From: an uncultured Clostridia bacterium
GTDB lineage: Bacteria > Bacillota > Clostridia > Lachnospirales > CAG-274
Direction: 5' to 3'
Assembly: GCA_947591605.1 (NCBI GenBank)
Contig: CANQDF010000010.1
Location: forward strand, 1 to 64,000
DNA length: 64,000 nucleotides
The first letter of the stretch is position 1. Each line of letters begins with the position of its first letter. The notes below the pieces were generated by a model. That model made no database searches. It saw only the letters and a list, made by a program, of their open reading frames with translations, and was not told the DNA's origin. Below, in pieces: positions 8,565 to 16,729 of the stretch. Both the position numbers and the translations under genes were made by a program.

Positions 8565-9695
8565 TTAATATAAACTGCAATAGTCTGTTACATACACGTT
8601 TCCTATATCACTGTTGCCAAGATCGTCAATAACACTGTAATTCTTATAAATATAAACTTCTCCGTAATAATCATCATCAGTTTTTTCAAAGCTAATGCTG
8701 TATATCCCTCTGTCGGCTTCCCAATCAATTTCAATAACCGATTTTATGCCAAGTTTATCATATATTGCTTTGATTTTTTTTGCCTTTTTTTCATCGGGTA
8801 TTTTATCAAGTTCAATAACTCTTAGTCCTTTTTGAGGCACTTCGGAGATAAGATAATTTATACTTTCCAAATTTTCCTCAAACATACTTTTAGTCTTATA
8901 GTAGGTCTTCATTTTGTTTTTGCACAGCGCTATTTCCTCATCCCAGCAAGGAGCAAATCGGTATTGCATACGGTCAGCAATATAATTTATTAAATAAACC
9001 TCTACCGATGATAAATAAAGGTCTTTACCGCTTGTTTTTACGGTATCCGCCGTCAAGGCACCATAGGTTTTTCCGTCATAATATAAAAACTTTACACCCT
9101 TATCGGTCAGCCCTCCGTCGTCAACTACACCGGGTGTGGGATTATGTAAAAAAACATTCAGCTTTGGCGGACATTGTGTTATTCTTGTAATACAGTTGAC
9201 CAGATAATTATATTCTTCATCGGACAATTTAAAACTATCTTCCTTAAGTATTTTTATTTCATCCGGCAATCCGTATTGCTCCCGCAAAGTCTGTCCGTTT
9301 TCACGATCCAAATTGCTGTCGGAAAAATCGTATGACAGAGATTTTTTTGTTTTATTGTTGTAAAGGACAGGAAAAAATCCACCGTCCGAATCAATTGGAA
9401 TATGATATATTACAGGTTGGTATATATCCTGAATATTTGTGTATGAACTGTCAATAGTATCTGCACTTGCACATTTTAAAAGTACCGGATGCTGATTATG
9501 TATAGTTACCTTTAATGTATGATTTTTGTATAAAGCAAATGTTATTGTTTCCGGATAATTACCTTTTGGAGCAATACCTATAACATATGGTTTATTATAA
9601 ATGTTTATAATACAATATATGACCGCCAACAACATTAAACCAATGCAAAAAATTATAAATTTATAATGTTTTTTCAGATACGAGATATTTTTCAT
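8565..9695 (-). CDS. Membrane-anchored exported protein, long member of the 4490 group
   Basis: 376 aa from the ATG at 9695, GAGGTGA 7 nt upstream. Helix at about 13-33, then an exported part. Residues 37-215 carry the group signature (ITFALYKNHTLKVTI, LKEDSFKLSDEEYNYLVN, then a 'GVKFLYYDGKTYGALTAD' strand pair) seen in 4490-4996 and 13072-13635. Residues 240-376 are an additional domain: 'IPDEKKAKKIKAIYDKLGIKSVIEIDWEADRG' with a closing sheet. That part resembles SPOR- or BON-like alpha/beta units but is not identified. Function unknown. Confidence 0.8.
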   Translation of the reverse strand: MKNISYLKKHYKFIIFCIGLMLLAVIYCIINIYNKPYVIGIAPKGNYPETITFALYKNHTLKVTIHNQHPVLLKCASADTIDSSYTNIQDIYQPVIYHIPIDSDGGFFPVLYNNKTKKSLSYDFSDSNLDRENGQTLREQYGLPDEIKILKEDSFKLSDEEYNYLVNCITRITQCPPKLNVFLHNPTPGVVDDGGLTDKGVKFLYYDGKTYGALTADTVKTSGKDLYLSSVEVYLINYIADRMQYRFAPCWDEEIALCKNKMKTYYKTKSMFEENLESINYLISEVPQKGLRVIELDKIPDEKKAKKIKAIYDKLGIKSVIEIDWEADRGIYSISFEKTDDDYYGEVYIYKNYSVIDDLGNSDIGNVYVTDYCSLY

Positions 9696-9800
9696 TGTTC
9701 ACCTCAGCCTGCAATTGTTTTTATTTATGTAATGCATAGCCGTACCCTGTGTGATACCGCTCCATTATATGTATTCATGTTAAGTGCGGCTCCCTGTCTG

Positions 9801-10469
9801 TCATTCATCCTGTTTTTTAGGCGGATATTTTTCAATCCCGATATATGGAAAAATTACAGACTCCAGATCCTTGTATAATTCGGTGATTTCGGGGTTTAAA
9901 ATTTCAGCTTTTTGTACATTATAATATTTCCCCTTAAATTTATAATACTTATAATAATTAAATTCCATACCTATAGCTACAATCTCTTCTATCCCTTTTG
10001 AGCCGTCATAAATATCGGAAATTTGATTTAATATAGAAACTATTTTTTTGTACTCATTTTCCGGCAGTTTATATCCTGCCTTTGTTTCGGGTTCCGGTAT
10101 TAAATCTTCATATCCGGTGTAATATAATTTACCTGTTTCTTCATCAAACTCTGTTATATAATCCAATACAGGGATACCGTTTCCGTATCTTACATACAAG
10201 TTACTGTTTTTATCTATGCCAATATAATAACAGTAATTTTCAGGGGTTGTATAAACATGTCCGTTCTCATCAAATCTTAAGCTTCCGCCTTCCATTTTTT
10301 GCATAATAATTTCTACCGTGGCATTGTTTTCGTCATAACCATATTCCGTACCAAATATGTCCGATATTTTAAATGCAGATATAATATTGCAGTCATGATA
10401 TATATACGAGGAAATAAATAATATACCGATAGCAGCAGCGGCAAAAAAAACTATCTTAAATTTTTTCAT
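9801..10469 (-). CDS. Membrane-anchored exported protein, paralogue of 6300-6842
   Basis: 222 aa from the ATG at 10469, AGGAGG 11 nt upstream. N-terminal helix IVFFAAAAIGILFISSYIY. The exported domain keeps the family order: YYIGIDKNSNLYVRYG, then VLDYI, an inserted acidic loop, a helix 'YKKIVSILNQIS', a 'YKYYKFKGKYYNV' strand pair and 'ELYKDLESVIFPYIG'. It has about 30 more residues at the N-terminal side of the domain than 6300-6842, and a Lys/Pro-rich tail. No enzymatic motif. Function unknown. Confidence 0.8.
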   Translation of the reverse strand: MKKFKIVFFAAAAIGILFISSYIYHDCNIISAFKISDIFGTEYGYDENNATVEIIMQKMEGGSLRFDENGHVYTTPENYCYYIGIDKNSNLYVRYGNGIPVLDYITEFDEETGKLYYTGYEDLIPEPETKAGYKLPENEYKKIVSILNQISDIYDGSKGIEEIVAIGMEFNYYKYYKFKGKYYNVQKAEILNPEITELYKDLESVIFPYIGIEKYPPKKQDE

Positions 10470-10769
10470 GATTTCTGTTCCCTCCTATCGTAATTTAATT
10501 TGAATATTTATTTCATTTGTATGTAACTGTTTCGCATTAATTCAACCCATACACAGAACAGTTTTTTTATGACCTAACTATTGTCTGTAAGATTTTAAGT
10601 AAGCAAAAATCAGTACACATAGCAGTATTTTATTTTCTTTTTTCCGATCATATTTTTCCTCCTCCTAAGTGATATTTGTACTACGCTTACGCTGCGGGCT
10701 CATAGGTATCGGTATTACCGCATCGGTTTTACTGTAATGCCGTTAAATACAGTTTCTTTTCAATAACAA
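10470..10769. other. Intergenic stretch with a remnant of a tiny gene
   Basis: 300 bp without an intact gene. A strong AGGAGGAGG precedes an ATG at 10653 on the minus strand, but this opens only 13 codons (MIGKKKIKYCYVY). Another frame of the same DNA encodes a hydrophobic helix (ILLCVLIFAYLKSYRQ). This looks like a small membrane-protein gene disrupted by a frameshift. No terminator hairpin is seen. Confidence 0.35.
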
Positions 10770-11759
10770 CTAATTTTGCCATTTAATTACGTTTTCGCTG
10801 CATATAGCCTCCGTTTTTTCATCAACGTAAACCAATTCTGCATACATTTCGGTATTTAACGGTTCGGTTTCATATATAAAATATTTATCCTTTACATACT
10901 CCTTAGCCGATATAGGTTCAACCGAATCGTTTAAAACCTTTATCCCTTTAAGCTTTACACCCAGCGACACAACAAGCGATCTGCCCTTATACTTGTCCAT
11001 ATCCAGCTCCGGCAAACCAAATTCTTTTTTATATTTATCGTAATCATACTGTGAGGACACAACATAATAAAGACCTATCTGAGGCAATTTATTGTTTTTA
11101 TCTTTCAAGAACACGTATCGCCAGAGGTATCCTTTTGAAAGACTGCCCTCCTTAACAAGGCTGATTTCCTGCTCGGTATATTTTTTACTTTCATCCTCTG
11201 CGGAAACGGCATACGAGTCATATTCCTCATAACCCAGCTTTAAAAATGCAGGCGCACTGCGCTCACGATCCCCGTAAAAATTATATTTATCCATTTTGTA
11301 CACATAAACCTTGCTTGGGTCAAAATCTTTGCCGGGGCAGAGAACAGGCTGATAAACTCCCCTAAACCCCCGTAACAGGTAGTTTTTTGGCTTTGACCAA
11401 TATTCAAGCTTTTCCATTTTAACACCCACGGATATAAACAATGATTTGCTTTGGAAACATTCATATTCTACATTAATATCCAAAGCATTGTTAATTTGAT
11501 ACAGATCTCCCCCGTCCTCAGCCACAAACCACGTTGGGCACTTGACCTCATATTTGGATACATTGTCGGTTTCCTCATCCGTTGTCTTATTTGGTTCTCT
11601 ATGTATGTCGTACTCTCCCAAAAGCTGCAAAGGTATCTCCTTTGTTTCCACCCCGCAGTATTCCGGCGACGTTTCCGTTTCGGGCGTTGACGCAATACCT
11701 TGCACCGTAAATACAGCTGACATTATGACCGCCGCAATTAATAAAATTGATTTTTTCAT
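10770..11759 (-). CDS. Secreted protein with two internal repeats
   Basis: 329 aa from the ATG at 11759, AAGGAG 8 nt upstream. A signal peptide (MKKSILLIAAVIMSAVFTV, likely cleaved near GIAS) makes this secreted rather than anchored. Two repeats of about 110 residues follow: both have a 'Y-WFV/YYVV' strand, a polar segment with 'YKGRSLVVSLGVKLKGI' or 'SKSLFISVGVKMEKLEY', then 'K-YVYKMDKYNF' or 'KYFIYETEPLN' and a final 'A-L-L-Y' strand. The broken gene 7070-7724 is a one-repeat relative. About 200 bp around its start are duplicated at 15965-16170. Function unknown. Confidence 0.8.
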   Translation of the reverse strand: MKKSILLIAAVIMSAVFTVQGIASTPETETSPEYCGVETKEIPLQLLGEYDIHREPNKTTDEETDNVSKYEVKCPTWFVAEDGGDLYQINNALDINVEYECFQSKSLFISVGVKMEKLEYWSKPKNYLLRGFRGVYQPVLCPGKDFDPSKVYVYKMDKYNFYGDRERSAPAFLKLGYEEYDSYAVSAEDESKKYTEQEISLVKEGSLSKGYLWRYVFLKDKNNKLPQIGLYYVVSSQYDYDKYKKEFGLPELDMDKYKGRSLVVSLGVKLKGIKVLNDSVEPISAKEYVKDKYFIYETEPLNTEMYAELVYVDEKTEAICSENVIKWQN

Positions 11760-11917
11760 TTTTCATTCTCCTTTTTATTTTTATTTGTCACAGACATAAA
11801 AATTTATTATTTTTTTGTGATTTCAAACCAAAAACCGACAAGAACCGGAACAAAACCATATAAATCCCCGAGTAAAAAAATATACGGCGTGCATTAGCTC
11901 CTCATTCTTTGTCTGTT
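11693..11917. repeat. Duplicated segment, copy 1 (matches 15965-16170)
   Basis: About 210 bp covering the signal-peptide codons of 10770-11759, its leader and a remnant upstream are nearly identical to 15965-16170 (a few substitutions plus one small indel at the RBS). The copy at 16 kb keeps a full gene upstream, which is missing here. Confidence 0.8.
11823..11917 (-). pseudogene. 3' remnant of a deleted 16088-like gene
   Basis: The minus strand encodes HAVYFFTRGFIWFCSGSCRF followed by two residues and a stop at 11823-11825. This matches the last 22 residues of the 16088-16591 product in the same frame. Immediately upstream, 11903-11917 matches the leader and start codon of that gene. The 430 bp or so between are gone, so a paralogue was removed by internal deletion. 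Confidence 0.6.
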
Positions 11918-11927
11918 CCTACCCTCA

Positions 11928-12923
11928 CTACCGTATTTCCGTCTTATACATAAAATATTCTCCTTCGGTATTTTCAACAATTAATGCTCCGTATCCGCCA
12001 TATATTATTTTATCGACCGAATCGGAAATTTCATATAATCTTTCATCGGTATCAAAGCCGTGATACATATACAATTTATCCTTGTCCGTAAGGATATACG
12101 CAAAATACTCCGTACAAGCCATATCTTTTATATTATCAAACAAAAATGTATTTTTTGGCGCTTCCGCATACTCCTTGGGAGCAAGAGCGCCGAAAATACT
12201 TCCGTGGTAAAATACATTTCCGCTTGTATCAAAAAGCATTATATATTGCTTATTTGGGTATACCCTTTGTATATTTTTTTCGCTGCCTACCGTAACTATA
12301 TTATTTATATCCACCGATTCGGAACTGCTGTTATAAGCATAGTAATACACCGTTCCCTCTTCATCCGTAAAATACAGGGTATTGCCGTATGCGTATATAC
12401 TGCATATATTCTTTTCAAGATCCATCATATAAAAGTTTCTTTTGCTTTTGTCTTTTATCCAGACCTCTCCGGCATCGTTCAACATAGCCACAAACCTATA
12501 AGCCGAGGCTATATCTGTCCAAAAGAATTTATCGCCTCCCTCCATATCATAACATGCTTCACCGTCATATACCTTTATTACTCCGTCATTAAACAAAGCA
12601 TAGGTTGTGGATTCAACGCTTACACCCTCTGCCTTTGAAAGCTTTTTAACTCCGTCCAGGCAGTCTACTCTCTGCAATCCCGACATATCCTCCTCACATT
12701 TATAGGCAATTCCGTCATCGGTTAAAAAAAGACCGCATGAATATGAGCTTATATTACTGCCCTTGAAATTTTTTAACCTCCTTCCAAAGCATTTTTCATT
12801 ATTTGTTATTGTTGATATTTTAATTGCAGGCGTATAATTTGCAATACAGTAAACAATACCTAAAATCGCCGACAAAACAATAACCGTAAAAAAAGCAATT
12901 TTTATGTTTTTGTTTTTGATCAT
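11928..12923 (-). CDS. Membrane-anchored beta-propeller protein, RCC1-like repeats
   Basis: 331 aa from the ATG at 12923, AGGAGG 11 nt upstream. N-terminal helix (residues 9-28), then about six repeats of roughly 45 residues ending in an exposed strand pair: 'YSCGLFLTDDGIAYKC', 'TTYALFNDGVIKVYDG', 'RFVAMLNDAGEVWIKD', 'NTLYFTDEEGTVYYYA', 'QYIMLFDTSGNVFYHG', 'FAYILTDKDKLYMYHG', 'GALIVENTEGEYFMYK'. The 'A-L-x-D-G-x-V-Y/W' repeat is RCC1-like and implies a seven-bladed propeller, usually a binding surface. Partner unknown. It is the only array member with a nameable fold. Confidence 0.75.
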   Translation of the reverse strand: MIKNKNIKIAFFTVIVLSAILGIVYCIANYTPAIKISTITNNEKCFGRRLKNFKGSNISSYSCGLFLTDDGIAYKCEEDMSGLQRVDCLDGVKKLSKAEGVSVESTTYALFNDGVIKVYDGEACYDMEGGDKFFWTDIASAYRFVAMLNDAGEVWIKDKSKRNFYMMDLEKNICSIYAYGNTLYFTDEEGTVYYYAYNSSSESVDINNIVTVGSEKNIQRVYPNKQYIMLFDTSGNVFYHGSIFGALAPKEYAEAPKNTFLFDNIKDMACTEYFAYILTDKDKLYMYHGFDTDERLYEISDSVDKIIYGGYGALIVENTEGEYFMYKTEIR

Positions 12924-13071
12924 GGTTGTTAATACCTCCTTTTTGCTTTGACAAATTTATGTCCATCGGCTGCACCTAATGCAACAGCAAGTACCCTCTG
13001 CCTAACTTGTCGGTTAAATCACCTCTTTGTACTAATAACCATACCGGTTATTATGTAAACCCATGGGATCA

Positions 13072-13635
13072 TCAATATAAGTTAATCCAAAACCATCGTT
13101 TATAACTACCCTCTTTTCCCATTGTGTTTATATATACAGCATCTAATGCACTTGTGCTGCCTGCATAAACATTATTATCTGTGTAAAGAAACAAGGTCAT
13201 ATCGCTGACCCGATCGTCCTTATAGGGATATTCCTCAGCCACGATATATTGCGGCATTCTAAAGTCCAATTCCTCCATATGACAATAATGTTCGTACTCC
13301 TCTTCACTCAGTTCTCTTGTTTGTATATCGGTAATTTTTACACTGAATTTATTTGAAAAAAAATCCGAAAAATTACAATCATTCAAATTTATATTTTCTT
13401 TTATCACCTCGTTGTCACTTTTTAATTTTGCATCGGTAACGTATACCTTTAGTTTTTTGTTATCATAAATTTTAAAAAAAATCACTTGCTCCGTATCTTT
13501 ATTGGAGTAACCCAAAACCATGGCAGCGCCGCTTGTATCATAAAAATCGGTTCTGTCATGTATAACATAGCAAAACAGCACAAAAGCAAACATTACAAAT
13601 AATAACGGCAGTATCGGTTTTTTATTGCTTTTCAT
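13072..13635 (-). CDS. Membrane-anchored exported protein of the 4490/8565 group
   Basis: 187 aa from the ATG at 13635 (MKSNKKPILPLLFVMFAFVLF). The AGGAGG is 17 nt upstream, too far for efficient initiation. In the duplicated leader at 18 kb the same AGGAGG is followed after 7 nt by an ATG that is ATT here, so the original start codon seems lost. The exported domain has VIFFKIYDNKKLKVYVTD, 'RELSEEEYEHYCHMEEL' and 'MTLFLYTDNNVYAGS', the group signature. It directly follows the strong promoter at 13714-13742 and may head the transcript of the array. Confidence 0.75.
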   Translation of the reverse strand: MKSNKKPILPLLFVMFAFVLFCYVIHDRTDFYDTSGAAMVLGYSNKDTEQVIFFKIYDNKKLKVYVTDAKLKSDNEVIKENINLNDCNFSDFFSNKFSVKITDIQTRELSEEEYEHYCHMEELDFRMPQYIVAEEYPYKDDRVSDMTLFLYTDNNVYAGSTSALDAVYINTMGKEGSYKRWFWINLY

Positions 13636-13684
13636 AGTTTTAAATAATCAAACCTCCTCTTTAAAATATGTGATTATTTATACA

Positions 13685-13702
13685 GTATAAATTAATTTAT
13701 AC
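13685..13702. promoter_or_regulatory. Perfect 18-bp palindrome downstream of the promoter: operator candidate
   Basis: GTATAAATTAATTTATAC is a perfect palindrome centred about 15 bp downstream of the predicted start from the 13714-13742 promoter. An overlapping second dyad (TTTATAC, one base, GTATAAA) lies at 13678-13692, so three TTTATAC half-sites occur in 25 bp. The duplicated copy near 18072-18089 keeps both outer half-sites but not the centre. Confidence 0.55.
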
Positions 13703-13713
13703 ATTTTTATTTT

Positions 13714-13742
13714 ATTATACAACACAAAACAACTTATTTCAA
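13714..13742 (-). promoter_or_regulatory. Sigma-A promoter upstream of gene 13072-13635
   Basis: TTGAAA at 13742-13737 and TATAAT at 13719-13714 on the minus strand, 17 bp apart. It is the clearest promoter upstream of the array genes. It belongs to a cassette of about 225 bp repeated at 18010-18237. Confidence 0.75.
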
Positions 13743-13830
13743 CCAAAACTTGACGCTTCCTTTTTCGCCTTCTCCCTCCACACCGCCTGCCATTTGCCTT
13801 CATATATTTTTCCGTGCCGGCATTTAAGGT

Positions 13831-13865
13831 AAATAAAAAACCGCTTATATTTCTACAAGCGGTTT
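13831..13865 (-). terminator. Rho-independent terminator of the yefM-yoeB operon
   Basis: Minus strand: AACCGCTT, a 10-base loop, AAGCGGTT and a run of T. It begins 6 bp after the yoeB stop. Confidence 0.85.
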
Positions 13866-13870
13866 AATGT

Positions 13871-14143
13871 TCATTTGTCTTCGTAATGACCTCTGCATGA
13901 ATATATTTCTACAACATCTTCTTCAAGGATGGTGTAAACAAGTCTGTCCTTTTCGTTTATACGCCTTGAAAAGCAGTTTTTAAAGTCACCCTTCATTCGT
14001 TCCGGTTTACCTATTCCGTTCAAGGCTCCGTTCCTCATAATATCGGCAATAAGGAGATTTATCCTTTTCAGTGTTTTCTTGTCCTGACTTTGCCAATACA
14101 GATATTCTTCCCAAGCCTGCTCGGTAAACTGCGGCCTACTCAT
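13871..14143 (-). CDS. yoeB: YoeB-family toxin (ribosome-dependent mRNA endonuclease)
   Basis: 90 aa, the usual YoeB length. YoeB cleaves mRNA in the ribosomal A site when its antitoxin is degraded. Seen here: FTEQAWEEYLYWQSQDKKTL, 'RINLLIADI', then 'GIGKPERMKGD', 'FSRRINEKDRLVYTI' and the terminal SCRGHYEDK. The catalytic set in the family is Glu (E-R-M position), Arg (SRRI), His and Tyr (GHYED), all present. It overlaps the antitoxin by 8 bp, and a strong terminator follows. It has no frameshift and looks functional. Confidence 0.93.
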   Translation of the reverse strand: MSRPQFTEQAWEEYLYWQSQDKKTLKRINLLIADIMRNGALNGIGKPERMKGDFKNCFSRRINEKDRLVYTILEEDVVEIYSCRGHYEDK

Positions 14144-14408
14144 TTTCCATAGCCTCTAATTCTTCCATAGATTTGGTAACTACCTTTCCTTCTCCGGCCT
14201 GCCCGATAGAACGATTAAGTTTATAGATATATTCTGCATTATTTTTCAATCTCAAAAGTTCGTTATACTCACTTTCACTTATCATTACTACATTTTTCTG
14301 CTTTGGTCTTGTGATTATAATACTGTCCCCCGCAAGTGCCATGTCAATATAATGCTTAAGATTTGCTTTCAAATCGGTAGCTACGGTAGCTGTGATCATA
14401 TTTTCCAC
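14136..14408 (-). CDS. yefM: YefM-family antitoxin (Phd/YefM)
   Basis: 90 aa. The N-terminal fold MITATVATDLKANLKHYIDMALAGDSIIIT binds operator DNA as a dimer, and the C-terminal part (RSIGQAGEGKVVTKSMEELE) wraps and inhibits YoeB. 'NVVMISESEYNELLR' is the conserved Phd/YefM box. The start is the ATG at 14408, with AAGGAG 8 nt upstream. It sits first in the operon, as is usual, and likely represses the promoter at 14464-14492 together with YoeB. Confidence 0.93.
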   Translation of the reverse strand: MENMITATVATDLKANLKHYIDMALAGDSIIITRPKQKNVVMISESEYNELLRLKNNAEYIYKLNRSIGQAGEGKVVTKSMEELEAMENE

Positions 14409-14451
14409 ACTCCTTATTATAATATCATATCAAGTATTACTTTTAACGCCT

Positions 14452-14492
14452 TATCCTGTATTTATTATAATCTTATTTGCAGGATAATGCAA
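14452..14492 (-). promoter_or_regulatory. yefM-yoeB promoter with flanking dyad
   Basis: TTGCAT (14492-14487) and TATAAT (14469-14464) on the minus strand, 17 bp apart. An inverted repeat TATCCTG (14452-14458) and CAGGATA (14480-14486) encloses the -10 element, a plausible autoregulatory operator for YefM. A second TATAAT lies close to the RBS. Confidence 0.65.
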
Positions 14493-14570
14493 TAGCAGTT
14501 TAAGGAAAAATCGATACTGTACTTTTTAGTTTATCCTTGCAAGTATTAAACAAATATCTATCCCAAAAAA

Positions 14571-14605
14571 ATATAAAAAAGGGGAGTTGTTTTGATCCTC
14601 CCCCT
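14571..14605 (-). terminator. Terminator of the nitroreductase-family gene
   Basis: Minus strand: GGGGAG, an 11-base loop, CTCCCC and TTTTTT, starting about 10 bp after the stop codon at 14615. Confidence 0.85.
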
Positions 14606-14614
14606 AAAATTTTA

Positions 14615-15478
14615 TCAAATATTGTAATAAGCAACTATCCTGCCGTTTTCGGGCAGCTCGATCTCACCCTCGGGTGCGCCCATTACCCAGCCCTTGTAAA
14701 TGCCGCTCCTCTGTGTGAGCGTCCTGTCAAAGTTGAGCATAACTATTCCTAAGCCTATGAGCTCATCCCTGTCCTCGCTTTCGTTATCGGGCAGAGCAAC
14801 AAGTATAAATTTGCCGCCCTTTATTATAAAGCGGTATGGCTGACGGTTAAGGAACGACGGAGCACAGCAGGCTGCTATAAGTCCCTTGTAAAGATCGGTA
14901 TAGGTATCGAGTATAGCGGGGTTATCCGCAATGCCGAGGTCCTCCGAATAAAGTGCGTCGTTTATATAAAGCTTTGGAGCAACTGCGCCCGAACGCTTTT
15001 TAAGGTTGACATTTGACATATTTATAATGTCCAGTCTGCCCGAGGAACCGATACCCGGCTTTGCATAGCCAAATGCAATAAGCCCTGCGGGCACCTTGCC
15101 TCCGCCTATTTTAAACCTTTCGGCAAGCTTATCGGGCTCGTTTATCGTTACCCAGCACGAGTCAAGCTCCATATCGGTGAGCTTGAGCACAAGATCCTCA
15201 CCTATAAAGCCTGCGTTTTCAAGGTAGTTGTCTGCGGGCTCCGAAAGCAGCAGCAGATAAGCGGGTGCCTCAATAAGCAGATCCTTGTATCCCACACAGC
15301 CGTTCATCATAGGCGAAGTGTCCGGATCCACCGCTTTAAGCTCAACGTCTATAGACGGTATAAGCCTTTTGCACTGCTTGAAGTAATCCTTTATCTCGGC
15401 AATAAGCTCCGGAGCAACGTCCTTTTCACGAAACTCTCTTGTTGACTTTCTGTCTATTGCAAGCTGATAATAATCCAT
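14615..15478 (-). CDS. Nitroreductase-family protein, two-domain TM1586-like type
   Basis: 287 aa from the ATG at 15478 (AAGGAAGGTG upstream). MDYYQLAIDRKSTREFREKDV is the nitroreductase opening with the FMN-contact Arg-x-Ser-x-Arg. Residues about 60-145 give the first domain (YLLLLSEPADNYLENAGFIGEDLVLKLTDMELDSCWV), and a second, degenerate half follows (YKGLIAACCAPSFLNRQPYRFII). This double arrangement fits the TM1586 nitroreductase subfamily, which binds FMN; the substrate is unknown. The higher G+C than the neighbours marks it as core-genome sequence. It has its own terminator. Confidence 0.85.
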   Translation of the reverse strand: MDYYQLAIDRKSTREFREKDVAPELIAEIKDYFKQCKRLIPSIDVELKAVDPDTSPMMNGCVGYKDLLIEAPAYLLLLSEPADNYLENAGFIGEDLVLKLTDMELDSCWVTINEPDKLAERFKIGGGKVPAGLIAFGYAKPGIGSSGRLDIINMSNVNLKKRSGAVAPKLYINDALYSEDLGIADNPAILDTYTDLYKGLIAACCAPSFLNRQPYRFIIKGGKFILVALPDNESEDRDELIGLGIVMLNFDRTLTQRSGIYKGWVMGAPEGEIELPENGRIVAYYNI

Positions 15479-15572
15479 AAATACACCTTCCTTTTATGTA
15501 ATTGTCTATAATAAATTTTAGTACATATTTACAAAAAAGTCAATTGATTGTTGTCACAAAATAAAACTTCTG

Positions 15573-15747
15573 ACTGTCAAAAAACCTAATTTTATAAGGT
15601 AGCTTAAAGCGCCGCAGGCTAAAATCCGCAGGCGGAATTCACTTCCGCCGAGGAAAACAGTGAGTTTCAAGGCTCTTTAGAGCCGCTGGAATGAGCTGTT
15701 TATACTTCTGCTTATCCTCGAAAAAGTCCCGAAGGGACTTTTTCGAC
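15573..15747 (+). repeat. Structured intergenic repeat, copy R1
   Basis: Core GCAGGCTAAAATCCGCAG, then hairpin GGCGGAA/TTCCGCC and CGAGGAAAA as in R2, R3 and R5. It is followed by a variable hairpin GGCTC-TTTA-GAGCC inside an outer ACAG/CTGT stem. The last hairpin pairs GAAAAAGTCCC with GGGACTTTTTC. The right end abuts the yunB fragment. Confidence 0.85.
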
Positions 15748-15756
15748 GTCAAAAAC

Positions 15757-16062
15757 TTATTGCTTTCCCCCGTAAAATGCCTCTGGCACCTCTCCGCCGA
15801 ATACGGTATTTACAAGCATTAGCTTGCGCATTATGCTTATGCGTTTATCCGTAAGAGGGCTTACAATGGTCATATCGGTCTTTACAACCGGACACACCTT
15901 AAAATTTACCTGCCCTATGCCTGCGCTCTCCACGGAGGTTTCGTAATCGGCTTCGGCGCTGCCGCAATACCTTGCACCGTAAATACAGTTGACATTATGA
16001 CCGCTGCAATTAATAAAATTGATTTTTTCATTTTCCTTTTTATTTTTATTTGTCACAGACAT
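15757..16062 (-). pseudogene. Chimeric remnant: yunB 3' end joined to a 10770-like signal peptide
   Basis: The codons for 'EADYETSVESAGIGQVNFKV' to the end 'PEAFYGGKQ' are nearly identical to the last third of yunB (18252-18896). Upstream of about 15963 the DNA switches to a copy of the signal-peptide region and leader of 10770-11759. The signal peptide ATG at 16034 reads MKKSILLIAAVIMSTVFTVQ and then runs out of frame, stopping after 38 codons. The yunB frame is open through the junction only by chance. No intact protein is expected. Confidence 0.8.
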
Positions 16063-16170
16063 AAAAATTTATTATTTTTTTGTGATTTCAAACCAAAAAC
16101 TGACAAAACCCGGAACAAAACCATATAAATCCCCAAGTAAAAAAATATACAGCGTGCAGTATGCTTTCGG
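15965..16170. repeat. Duplicated segment, copy 2 (matches 11693-11905)
   Basis: Carries the 5' end and leader of a 10770-like gene, plus the 3' end of gene 16088-16591. The left boundary is the junction with the yunB fragment. Confidence 0.8.
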
Positions 16171-16591
16171 TTATTAACTCCTTTACCCTCTCGTCATTGA
16201 TAAAGGTATCCTTTAGCTCCCCGTCAATATCCATTGATCTAAGCGGGTCTTCAAAGGCAAGAGCCAAGCCTATTGGCTTAGGGTTGATCCTTTTTTCATA
16301 ATCTGTTTCAAGAAAGTAGATAAAGCTTAATTCATTTTGTTTTTTTACAGACCATTCAACATACTGCTTAAATATTTCCGGATATTCTCTTTTTACAAAA
16401 TCCTTATCTCTTTTCTCTATCATATCTGCGGCAGGATAAAAAGTTGCGGGGCCGTAAATAAAATAAACAAAAGGCATAATTCTTATAATTGGACTGCGGA
16501 TCACCGATAAAAATATAAGGATCGCCGTCAAAATAAATAATCCCGTAAAGCATTTATACATTATCTTGCTTTTTAGCTTTAAAAATTTCAT
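16088..16591 (-). CDS. Membrane protein of unknown function
   Basis: 167 aa from the ATG at 16591; an AAAGGAG lies 13 nt upstream, a long spacing. Hydrophobic helix at about 12-45 (two adjacent segments), a polar middle (FVKREYPEIFKQYVEW, PKPIGLALAFEDPLRSMDID) and a C-terminal hydrophobic helix (HAVYFFTWGFIWFCSGF). A remnant of a second copy survives at 11823-11917, showing the family was duplicated together with a 10770-like gene. Not recognised. Confidence 0.7.
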   Translation of the reverse strand: MKFLKLKSKIMYKCFTGLFILTAILIFLSVIRSPIIRIMPFVYFIYGPATFYPAADMIEKRDKDFVKREYPEIFKQYVEWSVKKQNELSFIYFLETDYEKRINPKPIGLALAFEDPLRSMDIDGELKDTFINDERVKELITESILHAVYFFTWGFIWFCSGFCQFLV

Positions 16592-16729
16592 TCTTTGTCT
16601 GTTTCTCCTTTCACGGCTTTAATTACACTCATATGCGTTAAAACCGTAATATCGGCATATAAACGACAGTTCTGTTATGGTTTGGATGACAGGGAATAAA
16701 CCCCACCTCGTCCTGTTTTATTTTCCGTG

